From positions 1 through 60,732 of the forward strand of contig CAMAXP010000026.1 of the NCBI GenBank assembly GCA_945862265.1: a DNA stretch of 60,732 nucleotides, in the 5' to 3' direction. A model generated the notes under the pieces. It searched no databases. It was not told where the DNA came from and was given only the letters and a program-made list of their open reading frames with translations. A program made the translations under genes and the position numbers. This document shows, piece after piece, positions 52,926 to 60,603 of this stretch (the first letter of the stretch is position 1; each line of letters begins with the position of its first letter). Origin of the DNA: Bordetella parapertussis (lineage in GTDB: Bacteria; Pseudomonadota; Gammaproteobacteria; Burkholderiales; SG8-39).

Positions 52926-54059
52926 ATGGAACATTTTGAGAAGCTGTTTCGTCCACTGAAGGCTGCGGCCTTCGCGCTGGCAGCCGTGGCGGCGCTGGGC
53001 GCCGCTCCCGCAGAAGTGGCAATTGCCCAGACGAAGCCCGTCGTGTTGCGCTTTGTTTCCGACTTCCCTGGGTCTCCACACCCGGCGGGGTTGGCGATGA
53101 AGCATTTCGGCGACCGCCTGACGCAGGTCATCCCCGGCAGCGAGGCGCGCCTCTACTACGCCGGCGCCCTCTACTCGATTCCCGAAGCCTTCGAGGCCAT
53201 GCGCCAGGGCAACCTCGAGATGACCTGGATGCAGATGGGCAAGGCGGCGCCAGTAGACCCTTACATGATGGCGGTGATCGGGCCTGGCATTCTCACAACG
53301 GTGGGCGCGGTGGACAACCTGGAGAAGACCAAGACCTACCAGTTCCTCGTCGACCGCCTGCAGAAGCAGCAGGCGATCAAGGTGTTCGGCGCCGGGCACA
53401 TGAGCTTCGGCATGGGCGTGGGAGGCAAGAAGCGGTACATCAGCCCGGCGGACTTCGTCGGACGAAAGGTGCGCAGCATGGGCCCGGCGGAGAACCCGGT
53501 GCTCGAATCGTGGAAGGCGAGCCCGGTGGTGATGGCGTTCGGCGAGGTGCCCTCCGCTCTCGAGTCGGGCGTGATCGACGGCCTGATGACCAGCATCGGA
53601 GGGTGGCTTGGCGTGCGCCAGCAATCGCCTTTCTACACCACCGGCGGCCCCGGCGTGGTCACCGGCGACTACTACATGGTGAGCGCGAGCCGGCGCTGGT
53701 GGGATCGCCTGCCCAAGCCGACGCAGGAGGCGCTCGAAAAGTTGATCGCCGAGACCATCCAGGTGCAGAAGGAACTCAACTGGTGCGTCGACAAGATGAC
53801 CTACGAAAAGTACGGCACCAAGGATCCGTCCAAGCCCGGCGTCTACTGGATGAACCCGCAGGAGGTGTCGGCGCTTACCGACGCGCTGGGCGACGGCCCG
53901 TCGCGCTGGGTGAAGAGCAAGGTGCCGCCGTCGGCGCACAAGCTGGTGGACGACTTCAAGGCCGAGGGCTTGGCCCTGTCCAAGGCCAACCCCGCCGGGT
54001 CGTCATGGATCGAGAAAGTCGACTGCTCCAAACACGCCTCGAAGATCGTCATCAGGTAG
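52926..54059 (+). CDS. dctP: TRAP transporter solute-binding protein, DctP family
   Basis: 377 residues with a signal peptide ending near AIAQT, then VVLRFVSDFPGSPHPAG, YYAGALYSIPEAFEAMRQGN and the conserved Arg region GRKVRSMGPAEN; FGEVPSALESGVIDG is the standard block. Binds a carboxylate in the periplasm. GGAGG lies upstream of the ATG. The small and large membrane subunits follow immediately. Confidence 0.92.
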   Translation: MEHFEKLFRPLKAAAFALAAVAALGAAPAEVAIAQTKPVVLRFVSDFPGSPHPAGLAMKHFGDRLTQVIPGSEARLYYAGALYSIPEAFEAMRQGNLEMTWMQMGKAAPVDPYMMAVIGPGILTTVGAVDNLEKTKTYQFLVDRLQKQQAIKVFGAGHMSFGMGVGGKKRYISPADFVGRKVRSMGPAENPVLESWKASPVVMAFGEVPSALESGVIDGLMTSIGGWLGVRQQSPFYTTGGPGVVTGDYYMVSASRRWWDRLPKPTQEALEKLIAETIQVQKELNWCVDKMTYEKYGTKDPSKPGVYWMNPQEVSALTDALGDGPSRWVKSKVPPSAHKLVDDFKAEGLALSKANPAGSSWIEKVDCSKHASKIVIR

Positions 54060-54622
54060 TGCAGAAAACCGTCGAGAAAGCCTACGCGGCCTGGCGTGCG
54101 TTTCAGGACCGGCTCCTGGCGCCCGCCGGTGCGGTCCTGTTCGTCGGCGCCACGCTGCTCGCGCTGCTCGAGGTAGGGCGCCGCTACCTGATCGGCCTGT
54201 CGTTCGAGTGGCAGCAGGACGCGGTCACTTTCTTCATCCTGAGCGGAGTGTTCCTCTATTTCAGTGTCTCGCAGCGGCGTGACGCGCACCTCACCGTCAC
54301 ACTGATCCCTGAACTGTTCAACGTGTTCGGCGGACCCTGGCGCAAGGCCGCCGAGGTGGTCAAGCTCCTCGCGCTCGTGTTCTCCTGCGCCTTCATGGCG
54401 GCGGTGGTCAGGTGGGGGCTGCCCGAAGTCGAGGACAGCCTCAAATACGAGGTGCGTACCGATAGCCTGGCCTTCCCGATGTGGCCCTTCCTCGCCGTCC
54501 TGCTGGTTTCCTTCGCCTGCATGGGGATCACCATGCTGTTCCAGATCTATCGCGCGGTGCAGGCGCTGCGCGGGATCACAGTGCTCGAGGAAAAGGTCGA
54601 GCCGATGGACGGGACGCACTGA
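54059..54622 (+). CDS. dctQ: TRAP transporter small permease subunit, DctQ family
   Basis: 187 residues from a GTG that shares one base with the dctP stop. Four membrane segments are visible (LLAPAGAVLFVGATLLALLE; AVTFFILSGVFLYFSV; VVKLLALVFSCAFMAAVV; FPMWPFLAVLLVSFACMG), with the SFEWQQD loop typical of DctQ. Coupled to dctM by an ATGA overlap. Couples with DctM for sodium-driven uptake. Confidence 0.88.
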   Translation: MQKTVEKAYAAWRAFQDRLLAPAGAVLFVGATLLALLEVGRRYLIGLSFEWQQDAVTFFILSGVFLYFSVSQRRDAHLTVTLIPELFNVFGGPWRKAAEVVKLLALVFSCAFMAAVVRWGLPEVEDSLKYEVRTDSLAFPMWPFLAVLLVSFACMGITMLFQIYRAVQALRGITVLEEKVEPMDGTH

Positions 54623-55911
54623 TGGCCATCGTCGCCATCGTGCTGTTCTCGCTGCTGCTGCTCGCGGTGCCGATCGGCATCGCACTGAGCTCGGCGGCGG
54701 CGGCCTACATCTTGGTCGACCCGCTGCTCGAGCCGACCGTCATCTTCCGGCAATTTTTCAGCTTCATCAGCCGCTACTCGCTCACCGCGATCCCGCTGTT
54801 CATCTTTGCCGGCTTCCTCATGGAGAAGACCGGCCTCGTCGCGCAGCTGTTCAAGTTCGCCGATTCGCTGGTCGGCCACCTGCCGGGCGGCTTCGGCGTC
54901 GCCACGGTGCTCGCCTGCGTGCTGTTCGGCTCCATTTCCGGATCGAGCGTGGCGATGGCGGCCGCTATGTCGGTGATCGCAATCCCGGAGATGAGAAAGC
55001 GGGGGTACCCCGACTGGCTCTCGGGCGGACTGGTGGCGACCGCCGGCGGCATCGCCATCCTCATCCCACCCAGCATCCCGCTGCTCATCTACGGCATCGT
55101 CACCGAAACCTCAATCGTCCGGCTGTTCTTCGCCGGCGTGATCCCCGGATTGATGCTCGCGCTGGGCAACATCATCACGATCATTGTGATCGCGATCTGG
55201 CTCAAGTTGCCGCGCGGCCAAAAGTTCGAATTTTCCCGGGTGAAGCGCGAGTCGAAATATGCGCTACCTGCCCTCGGCATGCCGGTGGTCATCCTGGGGG
55301 GCCTCTACGGCGGTGTTTTCACGCCCACCGAGGCCGCGGCCGCGGCCTGCGGCTACGCGATGATCTACGGCCTGATCGTCGGCCGGGGCGAATTCGTGCG
55401 GCAGTTGCTGCCCACGGCGATGCGCGCGATGAACCTGACGGGCGTGATCATGTTCCTGATCGGCAGCGTCGGGGTGTTCCAGTTCCTCGCCGCCAACATG
55501 TACTGGCCGCAGAAGATCACCGACGTCATCGTCGGCTGGGGCCTCACCCCGCTCGGCTTCATCTTCGCCTATATGGGCGTGCTGTTGATCCTCGGCATGT
55601 TCGTCGACGGGGTGGCGATGATCCTGCTGACCGTGCCGGTCATCTTCCCGGTCGCCTTCGCGATGGGGATCAACCCGGTGGCCCTCGGCATCATGCTCGC
55701 GCTGAACATCGAGATGGGCGTGGTGACCCCGCCGGTGGGCCTGAACCTGTTCGCCGTGAGCGGAACGTCCAAAATATCGCTGAAGGACGTGGTAAAGGGG
55801 ACGATTCCCTTTTTCATCGGGGATGGCATCGTCCTGCTGTCGGTGATTTTCTTCCCGGAGCTCGCCACCTGGCTGCCCGATCTGTTGGTCACCGACGCCT
55901 TTAAATCCTAG
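54622..55911 (+). CDS. dctM: TRAP transporter large permease subunit, DctM family
   Basis: 429 residues, about twelve membrane segments. AIPLFIFAGFLMEKTGLVAQ, FGSISGSSVAMAAAMSVIAI, IPPSIPLLIYGIVTE and MGVVTPPVGLNLFAVSG are family signatures. Normal length and no interruption. With dctP and dctQ it completes the only full TRAP system in the window; the substrate is unknown. Confidence 0.93.
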   Translation: MAIVAIVLFSLLLLAVPIGIALSSAAAAYILVDPLLEPTVIFRQFFSFISRYSLTAIPLFIFAGFLMEKTGLVAQLFKFADSLVGHLPGGFGVATVLACVLFGSISGSSVAMAAAMSVIAIPEMRKRGYPDWLSGGLVATAGGIAILIPPSIPLLIYGIVTETSIVRLFFAGVIPGLMLALGNIITIIVIAIWLKLPRGQKFEFSRVKRESKYALPALGMPVVILGGLYGGVFTPTEAAAAACGYAMIYGLIVGRGEFVRQLLPTAMRAMNLTGVIMFLIGSVGVFQFLAANMYWPQKITDVIVGWGLTPLGFIFAYMGVLLILGMFVDGVAMILLTVPVIFPVAFAMGINPVALGIMLALNIEMGVVTPPVGLNLFAVSGTSKISLKDVVKGTIPFFIGDGIVLLSVIFFPELATWLPDLLVTDAFKS

Positions 55912-55925
55912 TTTCCCGACATCGC

Positions 55926-56029
55926 GGCGACTGCCACTGGTTTCACGGCGCGCCGTCCACGTCCCTGCGCTCCCTCTTCCAATCGTACCAATCCGTAATG
56001 CGCCATCGTGCGCAAAGTGCGGGACAAAT
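55926..56029 (-). pseudogene. Fragment of a TumA-like antitoxin gene
   Basis: These 104 bases match 57057-57160, the 3' part of the intact antitoxin gene at 56964-57404, with about a dozen differences and no gaps (constant offset 1131). Only the end of the winged-helix domain and the tail are kept, ending abruptly 7 bases before the stop codon of the PIN gene. It is one flank of a decayed tandem duplication. Confidence 0.8.
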
Positions 56030-56036
56030 CGAGATA

Positions 56037-56270
56037 TCAGGCGAGTTTCACACCCGCCCGCCCCAGCGCCGAGCGCAGTGGGCCATCGGTGCAGGCAATG
56101 GGCAGATGCAGCTCCAGCGCAAGCGCCAGATAGCTCGCATCACAGGCAGACAGGTCGTATCGGCGCGCCAGCTTCAGCGAATCAGCCAGTGGAATCGCGG
56201 CTTCGTGGAAGATCGGTTGCATGCGCTCGAGGATATCCACCGCAACCGAAGCGTCGAGCACGAACGCCAT
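56037..56270 (-). CDS. PIN-domain toxin with an internal deletion (probably inactive)
   Basis: 77 residues instead of about 130-140. The start is normal (MAFVLDASVAVDIL), then the chain jumps to the second half of a PIN domain (IPLADSLKLARRYDLSACDASYLALA, IACTDGPLRSA). D6, D44 and D62 remain, but the region that normally carries the second acidic residue is missing; the frame is intact. The start overlaps the antitoxin stop by four bases. Perhaps non-toxic, leaving its antitoxin behind as a regulator. Confidence 0.78.
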   Translation of the reverse strand: MAFVLDASVAVDILERMQPIFHEAAIPLADSLKLARRYDLSACDASYLALALELHLPIACTDGPLRSALGRAGVKLA

Positions 56271-56509
56271 CAGCGCCGGCCATCCTCGATCAGCTTGCGG
56301 ATATCGATGCTGCCTTTGATGTTCGTGCGCTTGCGGAACGCCTCGGCCTCGTCGAGCACCGCGGCGCGGTCCCAATCGGGCGCTTGCGCCGGAACGATCT
56401 TCGCCACCACGCGCCCGCGCTTGGTAATCAGGGTCGAGCGGCCCGATTCCGCGCGCTCCACAAGCTCGGAGAAACGCGCCTTGCCTTCGTATACGCTCAC
56501 CTTGTCCAT
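56270..56509 (-). CDS. Phd/YefM-like antitoxin
   Basis: 79 residues: VSVYEGKARFSELVERAESGRS and TLITKRGRVVAKIVPA are the DNA-binding half, and TNIKGSIDIRKLIEDGRR the toxin-binding tail. AGGAGG lies 5 bases before the ATG at 56509, so this start is preferred over the one at 56536. A palindrome at 56520-56529 just upstream is a likely operator. Full length in contrast to its partner toxin. Confidence 0.85.
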   Translation of the reverse strand: MDKVSVYEGKARFSELVERAESGRSTLITKRGRVVAKIVPAQAPDWDRAAVLDEAEAFRKRTNIKGSIDIRKLIEDGRR

Positions 56510-56519
56510 CGCCGCCTCC

Positions 56520-56529
56520 TGACTAGTCA
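56520..56529. promoter_or_regulatory. Short palindrome upstream of the antitoxin, possible operator
   Basis: TGACTAGTCA is a perfect 10-base palindrome located directly 5' of the ribosome binding site of the antitoxin gene, the place where antitoxin-toxin complexes of this type usually bind. The site is short and the call rests on position. Confidence 0.4.
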
Positions 56530-56610
56530 AGTACAAGAATCACTTTACAAGGCCTGCTGTCGGCGTGCGAGGATGAATGTGCCGGATGGGTGTTGCGGCC
56601 GGCGGCAACA

Positions 56611-56930
56611 AACATTCCCAGTCTCGTCTTCTAATCCACCTTCGCGCCGGTATCTCTCGCGAGCTGCTGCCAGAGCTTCGCGTTCTCGCGCGTAAACGCG
56701 GCAAAGTCCTCCGGCGACTTCGAGCCCTCCACGTCGATGCCTTCCTTGGCCATCAACTGCCTGAGTTCGGGCCGCTGCAGCGCCTGTAAAGTCGCGCTCG
56801 GGAACGTAGCCGAGGTTCTTGTTGATCACTGGGTTCACCGACTGGCTGCTGGGACTCGCGATCAGCATCGTGTAGCCGTCGGCCGGCGCCTTCGCGACGA
56901 TCTCCACGGCTAGGCTCGAGCCGTTGCCCA
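56611..56930 (-). pseudogene. Truncated duplicate of a Bug/TctC gene with an internal deletion
   Basis: Bases 56611-56786 match 57863-58038 (3' end and downstream flank of the Bug gene at 57883-58845). Bases 56789-56930 match 58514-58655 of the same gene. The 475 bases between are missing, which also breaks the frame, and the first 190 or so bases of coding sequence are gone. The stretch from about 56530 to 56963 holds no intact gene other than this remnant. Confidence 0.88.
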
Positions 56931-56963
56931 GCCTCGAGCGATGCAGTGCGGGCGCCGGTACCG

Positions 56964-57404
56964 TCAGGCAACGATATGTTCTGTCCGCCCACGCCTCACC
57001 GGTCCGGCCGCAGATGCGTCTCCGAACCCGATATCCAGCGTCAGATTGACCGAACGGGCGACTGCCACAGGTTTCACGGCACGCCGTCCGCGACCCTGCG
57101 ACCCCTCTTCCAGTCGTACCAATCCGTAATTCGCCATCGTGCGCAAAGTGCGAGACAAATTGCTCGCCTTGCGCCCCGTCGTCAGTTCCAGATCAGCAAT
57201 CGATTGGGGTTTACTGTCGTGGATGATCCGCAACAATTCGCGATTCTCGTCGGACAACACGGACGCAAAAGACTTGATCGACGTAAACCATATCTTTGGT
57301 TCGGTCTGCTTGCGTTTGCGGGTGCCCCTGGCGATTGCCAGGGTGTAATCGCGCACGCTCTTCAACGGCATGATGCCGACACGAATGGATTTTTCAATGC
57401 TCAC
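56964..57404 (-). CDS. Winged-helix antitoxin, TumA-like (partner of TumE-type toxin)
   Basis: 146 residues from a GTG at 57404 that overlaps the toxin stop by four bases. A MarR-like winged helix occupies about residues 45-110 (RELLRIIHDSKPQSIADLE, RKASNLSRTLRTMANYGLVR). The N-terminal segment SVRDYTLAIARGTRKRK is basic. Toxin-first order with a downstream HTH antitoxin is usual for the TumE/TumA type. The last residues extend into the duplicated DNA and may not be original. Confidence 0.75.
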   Translation of the reverse strand: MSIEKSIRVGIMPLKSVRDYTLAIARGTRKRKQTEPKIWFTSIKSFASVLSDENRELLRIIHDSKPQSIADLELTTGRKASNLSRTLRTMANYGLVRLEEGSQGRGRRAVKPVAVARSVNLTLDIGFGDASAAGPVRRGRTEHIVA

Positions 57405-57781
57405 GGGTCTTCTCCCAGTTCTTCCAAAGCCTTGAAAACAGCTTCCCAAAAATCTCCGACCAGCTTGCCTGCGCTCACATACGAATACGGCACCCCACTG
57501 TCCCTCGGTCCGCGATGCCGATGATCGTAGGCACGCGGTTGTTCAACAAAGCGCCCACCCGGGCGTTTCACCGCGTGGGCATTGTCAAAACCGAGAATCC
57601 GCCGATTGCCGGAGTCGTGCATGGTCAATTCGTATCGAATCCCGTACGGCCGCGCCTCATCCGGTTCGATTTCCCAAGCCCTGATCTTGACCCAGTGCCG
57701 CGTCCCGACCCCGATGTTCGTTCCGTCGAGATCCAGAAGGATGGATAACGACGAATCAGGTTTATCCGAACGACGCGGCAT
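57401..57781 (-). CDS. TumE-like (DUF6516-type) toxin
   Basis: 126 residues. The pattern RILGFDNAHA, AYDHRHRGPR and SYVSAGKLVGDFWEAVFKA matches the DUF6516/TumE family: a conserved DN pair, a histidine cluster, and a C-terminal helix. The action of this family is not well defined. Upstream bases 57782-57815 are AT-rich with TATAAA next to the ATG, so the promoter should be close, but spacing did not allow a firm call. Confidence 0.72.
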   Translation of the reverse strand: MPRRSDKPDSSLSILLDLDGTNIGVGTRHWVKIRAWEIEPDEARPYGIRYELTMHDSGNRRILGFDNAHAVKRPGGRFVEQPRAYDHRHRGPRDSGVPYSYVSAGKLVGDFWEAVFKALEELGEDP

Positions 57782-57882
57782 GATTTATACTATCACTTTG
57801 AGATAAGTTAAACAACGAGCCTGATCGATGATCTCTTGGAACGCACGGCTCCGTATTTGCCGAACATTCCCAGTCTCGTCTT

Positions 57883-58845
57883 CTAATCCACCTTCGCGCC
57901 GGTATCCCTCGCGAGCTGCTGCCAGAGCTTCGCGTTCTCGCGCGTGAAGGCCGCAAACTCCTCCGGCGACTTCGAACCCTCGACGTCGGTACCTTCCTTG
58001 GCCATCAGCTGCCTGAGCTCGGGCCGCTGCAGCACCTGGTTGGTGGCAGTGTGGAGCTTGCGGACCACTTCGGCGGGCGTGCCGGTGGGCACGAAGAACC
58101 CATACCAGAAGGTGAGGTCGTAGCCGCGCAGCCCTGCCTCCTCCATGCCGGGCAGGCCGGGGATGGACGGCGACGCCGCGCGCGTGGTGATCGCCAGGCC
58201 GCGCAGGCGCCCCGCCTGCACGAGCGGGAGAACGGAGGGCGGCGTGGCGAAGGACAACTGGACGTCCCCGGCGAGCAGCGACTGGGCCGCCGGGCCGCCG
58301 CCCTTGAACGGGACGTGCACCATCTCCACGCCTGCAACGCGCGAAAACAGCACTGCGGCCATGTGGGGTGCCGAGCCGTTGCCCGAGGAACCGTAGTTGA
58401 GCTTGCCGGGGTTCTGCTTCGCGTAGGCGATCAACTCGGCGAGCGTGCGCACCGGCAGCGAAGGATGCACGGCCACCACCAGCGGCGAACTCGTCACCTT
58501 CGTGACCGGGATGAAGTCGCGCTCGGGCACATAGCCGAGGTTCTTGTTGATCACCGGGTTGACCGACTGGCTCGAGGGACTGGCGATCAGCATCGTGTAG
58601 CCGTCGGCCGGCGCCTTGGCGACGATCTCCGCGGCGAGGCTCGAGCCGTTGCCCGGCCGGTTGTCGACGATGATCGACTGTCCAAGGATGCGCCCCAGCG
58701 GTTCGCCGATCGCGCGCGACGCCGCGTCGGCGGCGCCGCCGGGCGCAAACCCCACCACGAGGCGGATCGGCTTGGTGGGATAGCCCTGCCCCCACGCCCG
58801 GGCGCACACCAATACAAGGGTCAGCAAGATCAGCAGGGCTCGCAT
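57883..58845 (-). CDS. Bug/TctC-family solute-binding protein
   Basis: 320 residues. Signal peptide MRALLILLTLVLVCARAWG, then YPTKPIRLVVGFAPGGAAD; DNRPGNGSSLAAEIVAKAPA replaces the usual GAGGNIG loop. PDGYTMLIAS becomes ADGYTMLIASPSSQSVNP; VHVPFKGGGPA is the ligand-loop. It is the intact parent of the fragment at 56611-56930 and lies divergent from the MetE-like gene (40-base gap). Confidence 0.92.
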   Translation of the reverse strand: MRALLILLTLVLVCARAWGQGYPTKPIRLVVGFAPGGAADAASRAIGEPLGRILGQSIIVDNRPGNGSSLAAEIVAKAPADGYTMLIASPSSQSVNPVINKNLGYVPERDFIPVTKVTSSPLVVAVHPSLPVRTLAELIAYAKQNPGKLNYGSSGNGSAPHMAAVLFSRVAGVEMVHVPFKGGGPAAQSLLAGDVQLSFATPPSVLPLVQAGRLRGLAITTRAASPSIPGLPGMEEAGLRGYDLTFWYGFFVPTGTPAEVVRKLHTATNQVLQRPELRQLMAKEGTDVEGSKSPEEFAAFTRENAKLWQQLARDTGAKVD

Positions 58846-58885
58846 AAAATGCCGGAAAGAAACAACGAAGCGGAGACTATACACA

Positions 58886-59998
58886 ATGACCCAGCGCACC
58901 AAGCCGCCCTTCAGGGCCGACCACGTGGGCAGCTTCCTGCGGCCCAAGGAGCTCCAGGAGGCGCGTGCGCGCCGCAAGAAAGGCGAGATCGATGCGGCAT
59001 CACTCCGCGCGGTCGAAGACGCCGCGATCCGCGAGATCGTGCGCGCCCAGGAAAGCTGGGGCCTCGAGGGCATCACCGACGGCGAGTTCCGCCGCACCTA
59101 TTTCCACATCGACTTCCTCGAGCAATTGCAGGGCGTGGAAGTGCGCGAAGGCATGGCGATCAAGTTCCGTGGCGCCGCAAACACGGTAGATTTCGCGCCG
59201 CCAGTGCTGCATGTCACCGGCAAGCTGAAGCATGTGAAGCCGATCCAGCTCGAGGACTTCCAGTTCCTGAAGTCCGTAACCACGCGCACGCCCAAGGTCA
59301 CGATCCCCTCGCCCACCATGCTGCACTTCCGCGGCGGGCGCGGCGCGATCAGCCGCGAGGCCTACCCGGACATGGAAGAATTCTTCGCCGACGTGGCGAA
59401 GTGCTACCAGGACGAGATCCGGATCCTCGGCGAAGCGGGCTGCACCTACCTGCAGCTCGACGACACGAACCTCGCCTACCTGTGCGACCCGAAGATGCGC
59501 GAAGGCGCCCGCCAGCGCGGCGACGATCCCGACGAGCTGCCGCGCAAGTACGCGCGGCTCATCAACGCCTGCATCGCCGGCCGCCCGTCGAACATGCAGG
59601 TCTGCATCCACCTGTGCCGCGGAAACTTCCAGAGCGCATGGGCGGCCGAGGGCGGCTACGAGCCCGTGGCCAAGGCGCTGTTCCAGGAACTCGCCGTCGA
59701 CGGCTATTTCCTCGAATACGACGACGAGCGTTCGGGCGGGTTCTCCCCCTTGCGCTTCGTGCCCGAGGGCAAGGTCATCGTGCTCGGGATCGTGTCCTCC
59801 AAGCTGCCCGCGCTCGAACCGATGGAGGCACTCAAGGAGCGCATCGACGAGGCGTCCCATTACGTGCCCCTCGAGCAGATGTGCCTGTCCCCGCAGTGCG
59901 GCTTCTCCAGCACTGAGCATGGCAACGCGGTGACCCCGGCCGACCAGGAAGCCAAGATGCGTCACGTGGTCGCAACCGCCAGCGCAGTCTGGGGTTGA
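58886..59998 (+). CDS. Cobalamin-independent methionine synthase C-terminal-domain-like protein (MetE-C/YxjG family)
   Basis: 370 residues, matching only the C-terminal barrel of MetE. Zinc ligands H242 and C244 (CIHLCRGN), a Glu in LEYDDERSGGF and C338 (SPQCGFSS) are present; ADHVGSFLRP opens the domain and GGEF-like GITDGEFRRTYFH follows. Stand-alone members transfer methyl groups or cleave thioethers such as epoxyalkane:CoM adducts. It shares one base with the next gene. A methionine-synthase role alone is unlikely without the N-terminal barrel. Confidence 0.88.
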   Translation: MTQRTKPPFRADHVGSFLRPKELQEARARRKKGEIDAASLRAVEDAAIREIVRAQESWGLEGITDGEFRRTYFHIDFLEQLQGVEVREGMAIKFRGAANTVDFAPPVLHVTGKLKHVKPIQLEDFQFLKSVTTRTPKVTIPSPTMLHFRGGRGAISREAYPDMEEFFADVAKCYQDEIRILGEAGCTYLQLDDTNLAYLCDPKMREGARQRGDDPDELPRKYARLINACIAGRPSNMQVCIHLCRGNFQSAWAAEGGYEPVAKALFQELAVDGYFLEYDDERSGGFSPLRFVPEGKVIVLGIVSSKLPALEPMEALKERIDEASHYVPLEQMCLSPQCGFSSTEHGNAVTPADQEAKMRHVVATASAVWG

Positions 59999-60603
59999 TG
60001 GCCGCAACGCCACAACCGGCGGGGCCCCTGCGGGAAAGGCCGCCGAGCATCGAGCTCGAGGAGCTGCGCGGCATCTCGCGCACCGTCGCGGAGATCGAGT
60101 GGCTGCTGCTGATCCTCGTGCTGCTGTACCTCACCTTCGGCGGGCCGGCCAAGGACGACGAGGCGCCGATCACGATGGCGTTGCTGTTCTACGCCGCTTT
60201 CGTGATGAGCTTTCGCTACGCCAACTTCTACAAGAAGGAGACGCGCTGGAAGATCGCCATCGAGACCTGGGCGATGATCGTGTTCATCACCTGGTCGCTC
60301 TGGTTCACCGGCAAGCTGGCGAGCCCGCTGCTGAACACCTACATGCTCGCGGTGATCACGAGCGCGCTCACCCTCGGAAAACTGACGACCCTGATCGAGG
60401 TGGTGCTCATCGCGGCCTGCCACGTGCTGCTGGGCGAGGCGGATCCGAACCAGACGTTGTTCACGCTGCGGGGGATAGGCAGCCTCGCGGCGCAGCTTGC
60501 GCCCGTGCTGCTGGTGGCCTATGTGACGACGATGTTCTCGGCCGACATCCGCTATGGCCTGAACAAGGCCAAGCTCCTTTCCGAAGGCTCATATAGCGAA
60601 TAA
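59998..60603 (+). CDS. Membrane protein, apparently the truncated sensor part of a larger signalling protein
   Basis: 201 residues with about five to six membrane segments (IEWLLLILVLLYLTFGG; ITMALLFYAAFVMSF; WAMIVFITWSLWFTG; MLAVITSALTLGKLTTLIEV; APVLLVAYVTTMFSA). The chain reaches a short helix, NKAKLLSEG, where comparable proteins continue into a GGDEF or kinase domain, then meets a stop after SYSE. The break falls at about 60585-60600, where unlike DNA begins. Likely a gene disrupted by deletion or insertion. Confidence 0.55.
   Translation: MAATPQPAGPLRERPPSIELEELRGISRTVAEIEWLLLILVLLYLTFGGPAKDDEAPITMALLFYAAFVMSFRYANFYKKETRWKIAIETWAMIVFITWSLWFTGKLASPLLNTYMLAVITSALTLGKLTTLIEVVLIAACHVLLGEADPNQTLFTLRGIGSLAAQLAPVLLVAYVTTMFSADIRYGLNKAKLLSEGSYSE

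Noticed and set aside
57782..57882. Promoter for the TumE-like gene with TATAAA beside the ATG
   Set aside because: The box is too close to the start codon to give a normal transcript, and no second box at a good distance was convincing.
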